From positions 5,414 through 69,413 of the forward strand of contig CAZKKW010000001.1 in NCBI GenBank assembly GCA_964553335.1: DNA of 64,000 nucleotides. The letters run 5' to 3'. The first letter of the stretch is position 1. The number at the start of each line of letters is the position of its first letter. The DNA is from JACESI01 sp964553335. Lineage in GTDB: Bacteria; Pseudomonadota; Alphaproteobacteria; Rhizobiales; JACESI01. Position numbers and translations under genes: made by a program. Of this stretch, positions 33,162-40,973 are shown in pieces. A model generated the notes under the pieces. The model was not told the origin of the DNA and made no database searches. It worked only from the letters and a program-made list of their open reading frames with translations.

Positions 33162-34574
33162 TTAGAGACGAGGGTTTTTGAATTTCAAAATATCATCAGC
33201 TTGAATCCAACCTCTGCTTCCCGTTTTTAACTTCTTCTTTGCCCGTGAAGCATGAAATTTAGAGCCCCGGATATCACCGAAATAGAAAAGGCCGTTTGCA
33301 GTCGCCAAACTTGCTAAACCGGGCTGACCTGCACGTGAATGAGCGATTGCAAGTTGTTGATGCGCATTGGCGATTGTTTGGTCGCGAGCAATTGCTTTCG
33401 TTAAGACGCTTATCGCTTCTTTATTGTTCTTTGGATTGTTGGTCGCAACGAGCGCATGGCCAAGGAGCGTTTGAATAAGGGGTTGTCCAGGGGACAATTT
33501 CAATGCTTTACGCAAAGGTGCAATGGCATTTTGTGGCTGGCCACCTTCTAGGTAAGCTTGGCCTTTGAGCTCCCAAAAATAAGGGTAGTTTGGCGCGCGC
33601 TTGATCAATTTATCAATATTCTTTTGAGCTCGTTTAACTTTGCCAAAACGATATCCAACAATGGCGCGTGCATAATCTGCGGCGAGTGATTTATCTTTTG
33701 AGGGATAACGCCGTCCCACTCGCTGTGGATGTTCTGTAAAGGCTGAAATTTTGGCCTGCATTAATTTGTGACGCGCAATCAGAGATTTACTGTCTTTTTT
33801 GTCTCTAAATTTACTCTTTGCTACGAGGTTTTCGATCAATCCAATACGTTCCCGTGGTAACGGGTGGGAAAGCACATAAGGATCAATGGATCGTGCTGTG
33901 ACAGGAATTTGACGCTGTAAGGTCTCAAATGTTTTCAGCATGCCAACAGCTGATTGGCCTGTTTTTTCCAGATAAGTAACGGCTGCACGGTCTGCGGCAA
34001 CTTCCTCTGTGCGTTGGTGTGCGAGAATTGTGCGCCCAGCAACGGAACTGCTACCGTGCAAGAGGCCAGCACCTGCTTGAGCTGCTTGAGTGCTGCCTGC
34101 TGCAGCACCTGCAACAATAGCTGCACCAGCTAGAATGCTTGAGACAATTGAAATTGTCCGCGCACCAGAAACGGCTTGACGAATGCGGGTTAGGTGTCCG
34201 CCTGCGATATGACCTGCTTCATGGGCGATAACGCCGATCACTTCGTTGGGTGTATCTGCCTGTCTGAGTGTCCCAAGATTGATAAACATGCGACGACCAT
34301 TAGCAACGAAGGCATTAAATTGGTTGGATCTGACAAGGTGGATTGCAACGAAATTAGATTTTAAGCCTGCTGCCTTGAAAATCGGTTGTGAGTAATCTCT
34401 GATCAATGCTTCCATCTCAGCATCGCGAACGAGGGGAATACCACCTTGAGCTGCTGCTGGCCCTATGGTCATTGAAAATGCGAGCATTGCTGCCAGCATA
34501 ACTTTTAAAGCCTTGATTACATGTGCACTGATAGAGGCCATTATAAGGGTTCCAATCTTCGTCGCGTCGTTCAT
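33162..34574 (-). CDS. M48-family metalloprotease with TPR region (BepA-like)
   Basis: The 470-residue protein has a signal peptide (residues about 18-42, ending GPAAAQG), a zinc protease domain with the HExxH motif in IAHEAGHIAGGHL, a following helix with EEVAADRAAVTYL (third zinc ligand region), and a C-terminal TPR-like region (YPYFWELKGQAYLEGGQP, ALKLSPGQPLIQTLLGHAL). This is the BepA/YfgC architecture, a periplasmic protease that monitors outer-membrane protein assembly. The start may be ATG 34574 or the ATG 33 bases later; neither has a strong ribosome binding site. It is divergent from the aminotransferase gene. Confidence 0.9.
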   Translation of the reverse strand: MNDATKIGTLIMASISAHVIKALKVMLAAMLAFSMTIGPAAAQGGIPLVRDAEMEALIRDYSQPIFKAAGLKSNFVAIHLVRSNQFNAFVANGRRMFINLGTLRQADTPNEVIGVIAHEAGHIAGGHLTRIRQAVSGARTISIVSSILAGAAIVAGAAAGSTQAAQAGAGLLHGSSSVAGRTILAHQRTEEVAADRAAVTYLEKTGQSAVGMLKTFETLQRQIPVTARSIDPYVLSHPLPRERIGLIENLVAKSKFRDKKDSKSLIARHKLMQAKISAFTEHPQRVGRRYPSKDKSLAADYARAIVGYRFGKVKRAQKNIDKLIKRAPNYPYFWELKGQAYLEGGQPQNAIAPLRKALKLSPGQPLIQTLLGHALVATNNPKNNKEAISVLTKAIARDQTIANAHQQLAIAHSRAGQPGLASLATANGLFYFGDIRGSKFHASRAKKKLKTGSRGWIQADDILKFKNPRL

Positions 34575-34688
34575 GCTTAAACACTTTATATCAGGCTTGC
34601 CGAATGGTCATGGCTGAAATATGGCTAAGCGTATAAAACTTAGCATAAATACATCTGAGCCATATCGCTATGGGTAAGTGAGGGACAA

Positions 34689-35840
34689 TTGATAATATCT
34701 ACGTCAGATCGTAGTGAGATTTCGTCATTTTTGGCAATGGATGTGCTTCGACGCGCCAATGCGGCAGAACGCGAGGGTGAAGACGTCATCCACATGGAAG
34801 TTGGCCAGCCTGCGGCCTCAGCTCCATCCATCGTGATTGAAGAGGCGCAAAAGTGGCTTGCGAAAGGTCGTTTAGGCTATACGGACGCCCTTGGCCTTGA
34901 TGATTTGCGAAAACGGATTGCATCGCACTATCACGAAAAGTATGCGGTTGAAATCGATCCGCACCGTATCGCGGTAACCACTGGCTCATCTGGTGGTTTT
35001 AATCTCGCATTTCTTGCCGCTTTTGATGTTGGGGATAAAATTGGCCTGCCGTCACCAGGTTATCCAGCGTATCGCAATATTTTAGCAGCGCTCGGTCTTG
35101 AGGTGGTAGAGATTGAAACCACCGCAGAGGATCGGTGGACACTGAGTGAGCGCGCGTTACGCGAAGCCCACGAAACCCATGGATTAAAGGGTGTATTGGT
35201 CGCAAGCCCTGCCAATCCAAGTGGCACCATGCTCACATCTGACATGTTGAAGCGGGTTTGTGAAACCTGCAAGGAACTGAGCATTCGTTTCATCTCGGAT
35301 GAGATTTATCATGGTCTTGTTTTTGAAGGGGAGGAAGAGACAGCCCTTCGTTATAGCGATGAGGTGATTGTCGTGAATTCGTTCAGCAAATACTATTGCA
35401 TGACGGGCTGGCGGGTCGGTTGGATGATTTTGCCCGAAAATATGGTTCGAACAGTAGAACGGCTTGCGCAGAACCTCTTTATCTCAGCACCAGAACTATC
35501 ACAAAGGGCAGGGATTGCTGCCTTTGATGCTATGGCAGAGTTTGAAGTTATAAAAGCAGGCTATGCTGAAAATCGTCGTATTATCAGTGCAGCATTAAAA
35601 GCAATGGGGCTTACAGATTACCACCCTGTTGATGGCGCGTTTTATTTCTATGTGAATGTTAAAAACCACACGAACGATTCGTTGCAATTCTCCCAAAAAA
35701 TGCTGGATGAAATTCACGTGGCGGCAACACCGGGAGCTGATTTTGATCCGGTGCGCGGCCATCAATATTTGCGGTTTTCTTTCGCGGGGGAAGCCGCCAA
35801 TATGCAGCGCGCCATGGAGCGCTTGGGCAATTGGCTCTAA
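34689..35840 (+). CDS. PLP-dependent class I/II aminotransferase
   Basis: The 383-residue fold-type I enzyme has SSGGFNLAFLAAFDVGD, SPGYPAYRNILAAL, ASPANPSGTML, FISDEIYHGLVFEGEEE and the PLP lysine in NSFSKYYCMTGWRVGW. The C-terminal Arg that binds the substrate carboxylate is in HQYLRFSFAG. It probably transaminates an aromatic, aspartate-like or alanine-like amino acid; the substrate is not decidable here. The start is TTG 34689, with GAGGG about seven bases upstream and the N-terminus SDRSEISSFLAMDVL matching the family. Confidence 0.9.
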   Translation: MIISTSDRSEISSFLAMDVLRRANAAEREGEDVIHMEVGQPAASAPSIVIEEAQKWLAKGRLGYTDALGLDDLRKRIASHYHEKYAVEIDPHRIAVTTGSSGGFNLAFLAAFDVGDKIGLPSPGYPAYRNILAALGLEVVEIETTAEDRWTLSERALREAHETHGLKGVLVASPANPSGTMLTSDMLKRVCETCKELSIRFISDEIYHGLVFEGEEETALRYSDEVIVVNSFSKYYCMTGWRVGWMILPENMVRTVERLAQNLFISAPELSQRAGIAAFDAMAEFEVIKAGYAENRRIISAALKAMGLTDYHPVDGAFYFYVNVKNHTNDSLQFSQKMLDEIHVAATPGADFDPVRGHQYLRFSFAGEAANMQRAMERLGNWL

Positions 35841-35871
35841 CGAAAAATGCCCGCGTTAGACGCGGGCATTT
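35840..35871 (-). terminator. Rho-independent terminator after rne
   Basis: AAATGCCCGCG and CGCGGGCATTT form an 11-bp perfect stem with a 5-nt loop. On the minus strand it is followed by TTTTTCG, so it mainly ends rne; on the plus strand the T run is poor. It may act weakly for the aminotransferase gene. Confidence 0.9.
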
Positions 35872-35898
35872 ATGTTTATTTCAAAAGCATAGAGCGAT

Positions 35899-38730
35899 CT
35901 AAAAGAAGGAGCGGCGTTGCCACCAGCCTGATTTAGCTGGTTTCTTTTCCTTACCATCGTCTTTCGAAGCTTCAGCCTCAGTGGGTGCTTCTGCCTCGGC
36001 AGGTGCTTCAGGTGCTGTTTCTTCAGGAGCGGCCTTGGCTTGTGCATCAGCCTCAGCTGCCGCAGCATCAGCTTTCTTTTTAGCAATCGTTGCAGCCCGT
36101 TTTTGTGCAGGCGTCAACTTGGCAGGCGCTTCCTCAACCACATCTTCTTGAACTTCTTTGGGTGTTTCAGAAGATTCTGCGTCGGCTGCTACTTCTTTTG
36201 ACTTGCGTGGTGCGCGTTTGCGAGGTTTTTTCGCTGGCTTTTCGTCAGCTTTCGGCTTGTCATCAGCGGCTTCCGAGACGCTCTCACTTGAGGCCTCTGC
36301 TGCTGCTTCATTTGCAGCACCGTCTTCTTGCGCGACAGCGTCTACAGCTTCACCATCAGCTGCTTCTGCATTCTCAGTTGCATCAGCACTACCACGATCA
36401 CGACGACCACCACGGCGACCACGTCTGCGGCGTTTTTTCTTACCTTCGCCGTCACCGTCTTCTGTTTCCCCGTCAGCAGATGAAGCTTCAGCTTGATTTT
36501 CGCTGTCGTCTTCATTGCCATCTTCGTTTGAAGCATCCGCATCAGATTTGCCACGTCTACGGCCCCGTCTTCTGCGGCGTTTACGAGGGGGTTTATCATC
36601 CTCGTCGCGGATTTCTTCTTCTGCAACATCTTTGGCGATAAGCTCTGCTTCCGCTGCTTCCGCCGCCGCATCCAGTTCCGCGTCGCGGGCAAGTTCTGCG
36701 TCAATATCGACGGTTTCAGGTGTCACCATCGACGGAGACTTCGGCGCTTCAGCGCGTTCTCCTCGACTAATTGTGCAATATTCGCCAATGATCGTCTCAT
36801 CCGATTCAAATGTAATCGCAAGACCGAAACGCTCTTCAAGCTCCATCAAATTGGCACGTTTGTGGTTAAGCACATAAAGTGCGACGGAGCCCCGAGTGCG
36901 AACAATTAGATTGTGTTTTGAACCCTTGTTCAAATGGTCTTCAATTGCCCGCAACACGTACAGCGAAACGGAGGCAGGGCCGCGTACATAGCCAGTGCCT
37001 TCACAATGCGGACATTCTTCCATCGTGCTTTCAAGGACACTTGCACGAATGCGTTGGCGTGACATTTCAAGTAGACCAAAGTGAGAAATACGGCCGACTT
37101 GAATGCGTGCACGGTCATTGCGCAGGCATTCTTTAAGCTTGCGTTCAACCGCACGATTGTTGCGGTTTTCTTCCATATCGATGAAGTCAATCACCACAAG
37201 GCCTGCAAGGTCGCGCAATCGAAGTTGGCGAGCCACTTCTTCAGCCGTCTCTAGGTTTGTGCTGAGTGCTGTTTCTTCAATCGAACTTTCGCGGGTCGAT
37301 TTACCGGAGTTCACGTCAATAGAAACCAAAGCTTCCGTTTGGTTGATGATGATATAGCCACCAGATTTCAATGTTACGCGCGTGGAAAACATTTCATCCA
37401 GTTGAGCTTCGACACCGTAGCGCGCAAAAATTGGCTGCAAGTCTTTATACGGCTGCACGTTTTTTGCGTGGCTCGGCATCAGCATGCGCATGAAGTCTTT
37501 TGCTTCACGGTAGCCTTCATCACCAGACACCAGCACTTGCTTGATGTCTTTATTATACAGATCTCGAATGGAACGCTTAAGCAGGCTGCCTTCTTCATAG
37601 ACAAGGGCAGGGGCAGATGATTTTAAGGTGAAATCGCGCACATTTTCCCAAAGGCGCATGAGGTATTCAAAATCGCGGTTGATTTCAGGCTTGGTGCGGC
37701 TTGCCCCAGCTGTACGCAAAATGACGCCCATGCCTTCAGCAACATCAAGGTCAGTCGCGATTGCCCGCAAGCGCTTACGGTCGGATTGATTGGTGATCTT
37801 GCGAGAAATCCCGCCACCACGGTCGGTGTTTGGCATCAAGACCGAATAACGGCCAGCAAGTGAAAGATAAGTGGTAAGGGCTGCTCCCTTATTGCCACGC
37901 TCTTCTTTGACAACCTGCACCAAAATGATTTGGCGACGTTTTATAACTTCTTGAATTTTATATTGTTTTGCGCGAGGGCGAGAGCGGCGCTCTGGAACTT
38001 CTTCTAAAGCATCTTCTGACCCAACGGATTCGACGTCTTCCTCAGCCTCATCGTCCGATTCATCTTCGTCTTCGTCGCTGTTTTCTGCGTCCGCTTTTGA
38101 TTCTGGCTCGTTTTCAGCGTCATCAGTTGATTCTTCAACTGTTTTTGCTTCAGTTTCATCAGCCTCTTCATCAGCCGCTTCTTCTGCTTTGGCAGTATCT
38201 TCGGTGGCAACTGCTTCTTCAGCGTTTTCTGCGGCTGCATCAACAACGGCGTCTTCGCCTTCGCTAGCAGTTACCGCTTCATCTGTTGCGCTATCTTCAG
38301 CAGCATCAGTGGCCTCTTCTTCAACAACGTCAGACTGAACGACTTCATCTTTTTTAGCCCGAGCAGCTTTGCTTGAGCCGCGACGACGGCGACCGCGCTT
38401 TTTCGGCGCTTCTTCTTCGTCTTCCTCATTGGCTGCTTTATGGGCGGCTGCTTCTTCTTCCAGCAAAGCCTGACGGTCTGCCACTGGAATTTGATAATAA
38501 TCTGGATGAATTTCCGAGAAAGCAAGGAAACCATGACGGTTGCCGCCATAGTCGACAAAGGCTGCCTGTAATGATGGTTCTACCCGCGTTACTTTTGCAA
38601 GGTAGATGTTGCCTTTTAGTTGTTTCTTGTTTTCGGCTTCAAAGTCGAATTCTTCGACTCTGTTGCCGCGAACCACCACAACCCGAGTTTCCTCGGGGTG
38701 GGCGGCATCAATGAGCATCTTGTTGTCCAT
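35899..38730 (-). CDS. rne: Ribonuclease E
   Basis: RNase E starts decay and processing of most RNAs. The 943-residue product begins MDNKMLIDAAHPEETRVVVV and has an S1 domain split by a long acidic insert (about residues 90-257, rich in Glu, Asp and Ala, preceded by KKRGRRRRG). The DNase-like domain has the catalytic acids in VSIDVNSGKSTRE and VVIDFIDMEENRN, and the Zn-link is CPHCEGTGYV. The C-terminal third is a low-complexity alternation of acidic segments and basic patches (KKRRRRGRRGGRRDRG), the usual unstructured scaffold for RNA and degradosome partners, ending GWWQRRSFF. The insert in S1 is known in this order. The gene is divergent from the amidase gene. Confidence 0.96.
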   Translation of the reverse strand: MDNKMLIDAAHPEETRVVVVRGNRVEEFDFEAENKKQLKGNIYLAKVTRVEPSLQAAFVDYGGNRHGFLAFSEIHPDYYQIPVADRQALLEEEAAAHKAANEEDEEEAPKKRGRRRRGSSKAARAKKDEVVQSDVVEEEATDAAEDSATDEAVTASEGEDAVVDAAAENAEEAVATEDTAKAEEAADEEADETEAKTVEESTDDAENEPESKADAENSDEDEDESDDEAEEDVESVGSEDALEEVPERRSRPRAKQYKIQEVIKRRQIILVQVVKEERGNKGAALTTYLSLAGRYSVLMPNTDRGGGISRKITNQSDRKRLRAIATDLDVAEGMGVILRTAGASRTKPEINRDFEYLMRLWENVRDFTLKSSAPALVYEEGSLLKRSIRDLYNKDIKQVLVSGDEGYREAKDFMRMLMPSHAKNVQPYKDLQPIFARYGVEAQLDEMFSTRVTLKSGGYIIINQTEALVSIDVNSGKSTRESSIEETALSTNLETAEEVARQLRLRDLAGLVVIDFIDMEENRNNRAVERKLKECLRNDRARIQVGRISHFGLLEMSRQRIRASVLESTMEECPHCEGTGYVRGPASVSLYVLRAIEDHLNKGSKHNLIVRTRGSVALYVLNHKRANLMELEERFGLAITFESDETIIGEYCTISRGERAEAPKSPSMVTPETVDIDAELARDAELDAAAEAAEAELIAKDVAEEEIRDEDDKPPRKRRRRRGRRRGKSDADASNEDGNEDDSENQAEASSADGETEDGDGEGKKKRRRRGRRGGRRDRGSADATENAEAADGEAVDAVAQEDGAANEAAAEASSESVSEAADDKPKADEKPAKKPRKRAPRKSKEVAADAESSETPKEVQEDVVEEAPAKLTPAQKRAATIAKKKADAAAAEADAQAKAAPEETAPEAPAEAEAPTEAEASKDDGKEKKPAKSGWWQRRSFF

Positions 38731-39423
38731 TTAGTCTGGTCTCCACAACCGCGCCGCAAATCATGGCCTAAATCATGGTGATCGGATTGCCGATCCACCG
38801 GACTAAAGCCGTTTTGTGCGAGGAGGTTGGTTGGGTTATGGGCCAAGCTAGATGTGGTCAAACGTTTCGTTTCAACACTGATCATAGACATACGCGTTGT
38901 GAAACCTGCGTATAGGAGTGCTGCAGACGTAAGTGCTGCAACAATAAAGGTTTCGTCGTTTAACAGTTCGCTTGGCAATTTTGATACCTGAAGGAACAAG
39001 TTTGTTCCAAATGAAGAAATAGGCACAACTGACATCCCGATAGAGGGAAAATCTGTTATGGCGGCAATCTCGACACTTCAGTTAGCGTTGCGTGGAAGTT
39101 GAAAATTCTCGAACGGGTTACGTTCCAAAGAAACTTCTTGTCCACGTTCTCATGGTATCAAACGGTCATCGCAAAGTGGTCTGAACATGCCCCTAAACGT
39201 CTGGGGTCGAATTCAATCGGATGCTTTGATAACGTGATCAAGAGCTTCCTGCTACTTTGCTCGCCTTTGTTACGCCTGAGACAGCTGTACAAAGCGTCAA
39301 AAATTTTGCCGCATTTATATCTCTATGTGCGAATCTATAATAATTCAAGGAAAAGAAATTTCTTCTGTTAGATATTCAGGGGGGCGAGGGCGTGTTGATT
39401 GAACATATAAAGGTGCTGAAGTC
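38731..39423. other. Intergenic region between rne and the amidase gene
   Basis: Almost 700 bp without a convincing gene. The rne side probably holds a long 5' leader: a strong hairpin (GGTGGATCGG / CCGATCACC) lies at 38777-38799, about 47 nt before the rne start. Further upstream, 38993-39008 is a perfect palindrome GGAACAA-GT-TTGTTCC. Frames at 38616-39035 and 39099-39371 lack coding character and start signals. Confidence 0.6.
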
Positions 39424-40728
39424 GTGAAAATGTGCGCGGATTCTTACGTTTTTCAAAGGCTGCGGCAAAGCGGTTTAACCATTTTGCCTGTTTTGCTGCC
39501 TGTTATGATTTTTTTGTTTTTGGTTCAAACCTCGATCAATATTGCCAGCGCACAGGAGATTTCAACAAAAGATTCGCCCGCTAAATTGATTGGATTCAAA
39601 ATTGCAGGTGATGAAGAAAAAGTTCGCCTTGTTCTGGAAGTCGATGGTGTTGTCGTGCCGACGGGGTTTCTTTCCAGCGCCCCATTCCGCTATGCGATTG
39701 ATCTTCCTAGCACAGTAGTGGGTCTGCAAGGGAAAGCAATTCAAGGTGAACCGGGATTTTTAAAGTCGATCAAATATGGCCGCAACGAAAAGAATGAGCT
39801 TCGTTTGATCGTCGGTGCTGAAGTGCCCTTTGTCTTGAAGGATACGTTTATCGTCCCTAAAGAAACAAACCAACCAACGCGGTTGGTGTTTGATTTTGAC
39901 AAGACAACGCAAGCCCGCTTTAGAATTGCTATGGCAAGACAAGCTGAAGAAGCACGGCTTGAAAAAACAAAAGCGATCAAAAAACATGACGCGCAAGCAT
40001 CTGAAAAGGCTGATGCCCTAACGCGCGGGCGTCGGTGGCGGATTGTTATAGATCCGGGGCACGGGGGTAAAGATAGTGGTGCAAAAACGAGAAAAGGAGT
40101 GCTTGAAAAAGAAATCGTTCTCTCCTTTGCCGAGCACCTTGCAACAGCGTTAAGCGGCAGCGGACGGTTTGATATCATTTTGACGCGGACATCAGATACA
40201 TTCGTTCCGTTAAAAGAACGGGTAAAAATTGCTCGCGATAATGACGCTGACCTGTTCGTCTCAATCCATTCTGATAGCTTTCCCAGAGACCGTCGTGTGC
40301 GTGGCACCGCGATTTACACAATTTCCCAAAAAGCCTCAGACAGCATGGCAGCTCAATTGGTCGCCGAACAAAATCAATCTGATGCAATCGCTGGCTACGA
40401 AATAAAGGATGGCCCAAACGAAGTGGTGGATATTTTGTTTGATCTTACGAGACGAGAAACGAGTAATCTCTCGGTCTTATTTGCTCGCCATTTTTTGAAA
40501 GACATGAAAGGTAAGATCAGGTTTTTCAAAGTGCCTCTTCAGCGTGGTGCTTTCACGGTTTTAAAAGTACCTGACATTCCGTCAGCGTTGATAGAGCTTG
40601 GGTTTTTATCAAATAATGCGGATGCTGAACTCTTGTCTTCCCCGGCATGGAGAGAGCGAATTGCTCTGGAAATGGCGGGAACAATAGCGTCTTACTTCAA
40701 AACGCCGTTGTCGGGGCTTGGGGAGTGA
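39424..40728 (+). CDS. N-acetylmuramoyl-L-alanine amidase (AmiC-type)
   Basis: The 434-residue protein splits septal peptidoglycan in the periplasm. It has a signal peptide (about residues 15-40, ending NIASAQE), an AMIN domain (about 50-150: IGFKIAGDEEKVRLVLEVDG, NQPTRLVFDFD) and an Amidase_3 domain (about 205-425) with zinc motifs IVIDPGHGGKDSG, GVLEKEIVLSFA and SIHSDSF, and the catalytic Glu in SALIELGFLSNNAD. The start is GTG 39424. The stop codon lies in a 16-bp near-duplicated unit (40713-40748). PBP1A is encoded 245 bp downstream. Confidence 0.93.
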   Translation: MKMCADSYVFQRLRQSGLTILPVLLPVMIFLFLVQTSINIASAQEISTKDSPAKLIGFKIAGDEEKVRLVLEVDGVVVPTGFLSSAPFRYAIDLPSTVVGLQGKAIQGEPGFLKSIKYGRNEKNELRLIVGAEVPFVLKDTFIVPKETNQPTRLVFDFDKTTQARFRIAMARQAEEARLEKTKAIKKHDAQASEKADALTRGRRWRIVIDPGHGGKDSGAKTRKGVLEKEIVLSFAEHLATALSGSGRFDIILTRTSDTFVPLKERVKIARDNDADLFVSIHSDSFPRDRRVRGTAIYTISQKASDSMAAQLVAEQNQSDAIAGYEIKDGPNEVVDILFDLTRRETSNLSVLFARHFLKDMKGKIRFFKVPLQRGAFTVLKVPDIPSALIELGFLSNNADAELLSSPAWRERIALEMAGTIASYFKTPLSGLGE

Positions 40729-40748
40729 TATTGGGGCTAGGGGAGTGA
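40713..40748. repeat. Tandem duplication spanning the amidase stop codon
   Basis: GGGGCTTGGGGAGTGA (40713-40728) is repeated 20 bp on as GGGGCTAGGGGAGTGA (40733-40748) with one base changed. The first copy includes the stop codon, so the second copy is a non-coding duplicate of the gene end. Confidence 0.88.
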
Positions 40749-40973
40749 CAAGATCGCCACGCTTAGAACTTTTATTGCGAAAATGGTATACTAATGGGGA
40801 AATATGTTGCAGTTTTAACAACTTGCCACATTGCTGTCTCAATTTGGCTAGTTGTAATGAAATAACACTTAGTTAGGGACTTAATTGTTATAGTTAACAA
40901 AGTGTGTCTCGCATTTTTGCGTCAAACAGCTTAAATGCACGTTAGCAATGGATGACTAAAGGGCGAAAACTAC

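Noticed and set aside
36090..38567. Several long frames opposite rne
   Set aside because: They mirror the repetitive acidic and basic codons of RNase E, giving Leu/Arg/Gln or Ser-rich low-complexity sequences without start signals.
38993..39008. LexA box
   Set aside because: The alphaproteobacterial LexA site is a direct repeat GTTC-N7-GTTC; this is a palindrome with a 2-bp centre.
40871..40905. CtrA binding site upstream of PBP1A
   Set aside because: TTAA half sites are present but spaced 9 bases apart instead of the required 7.
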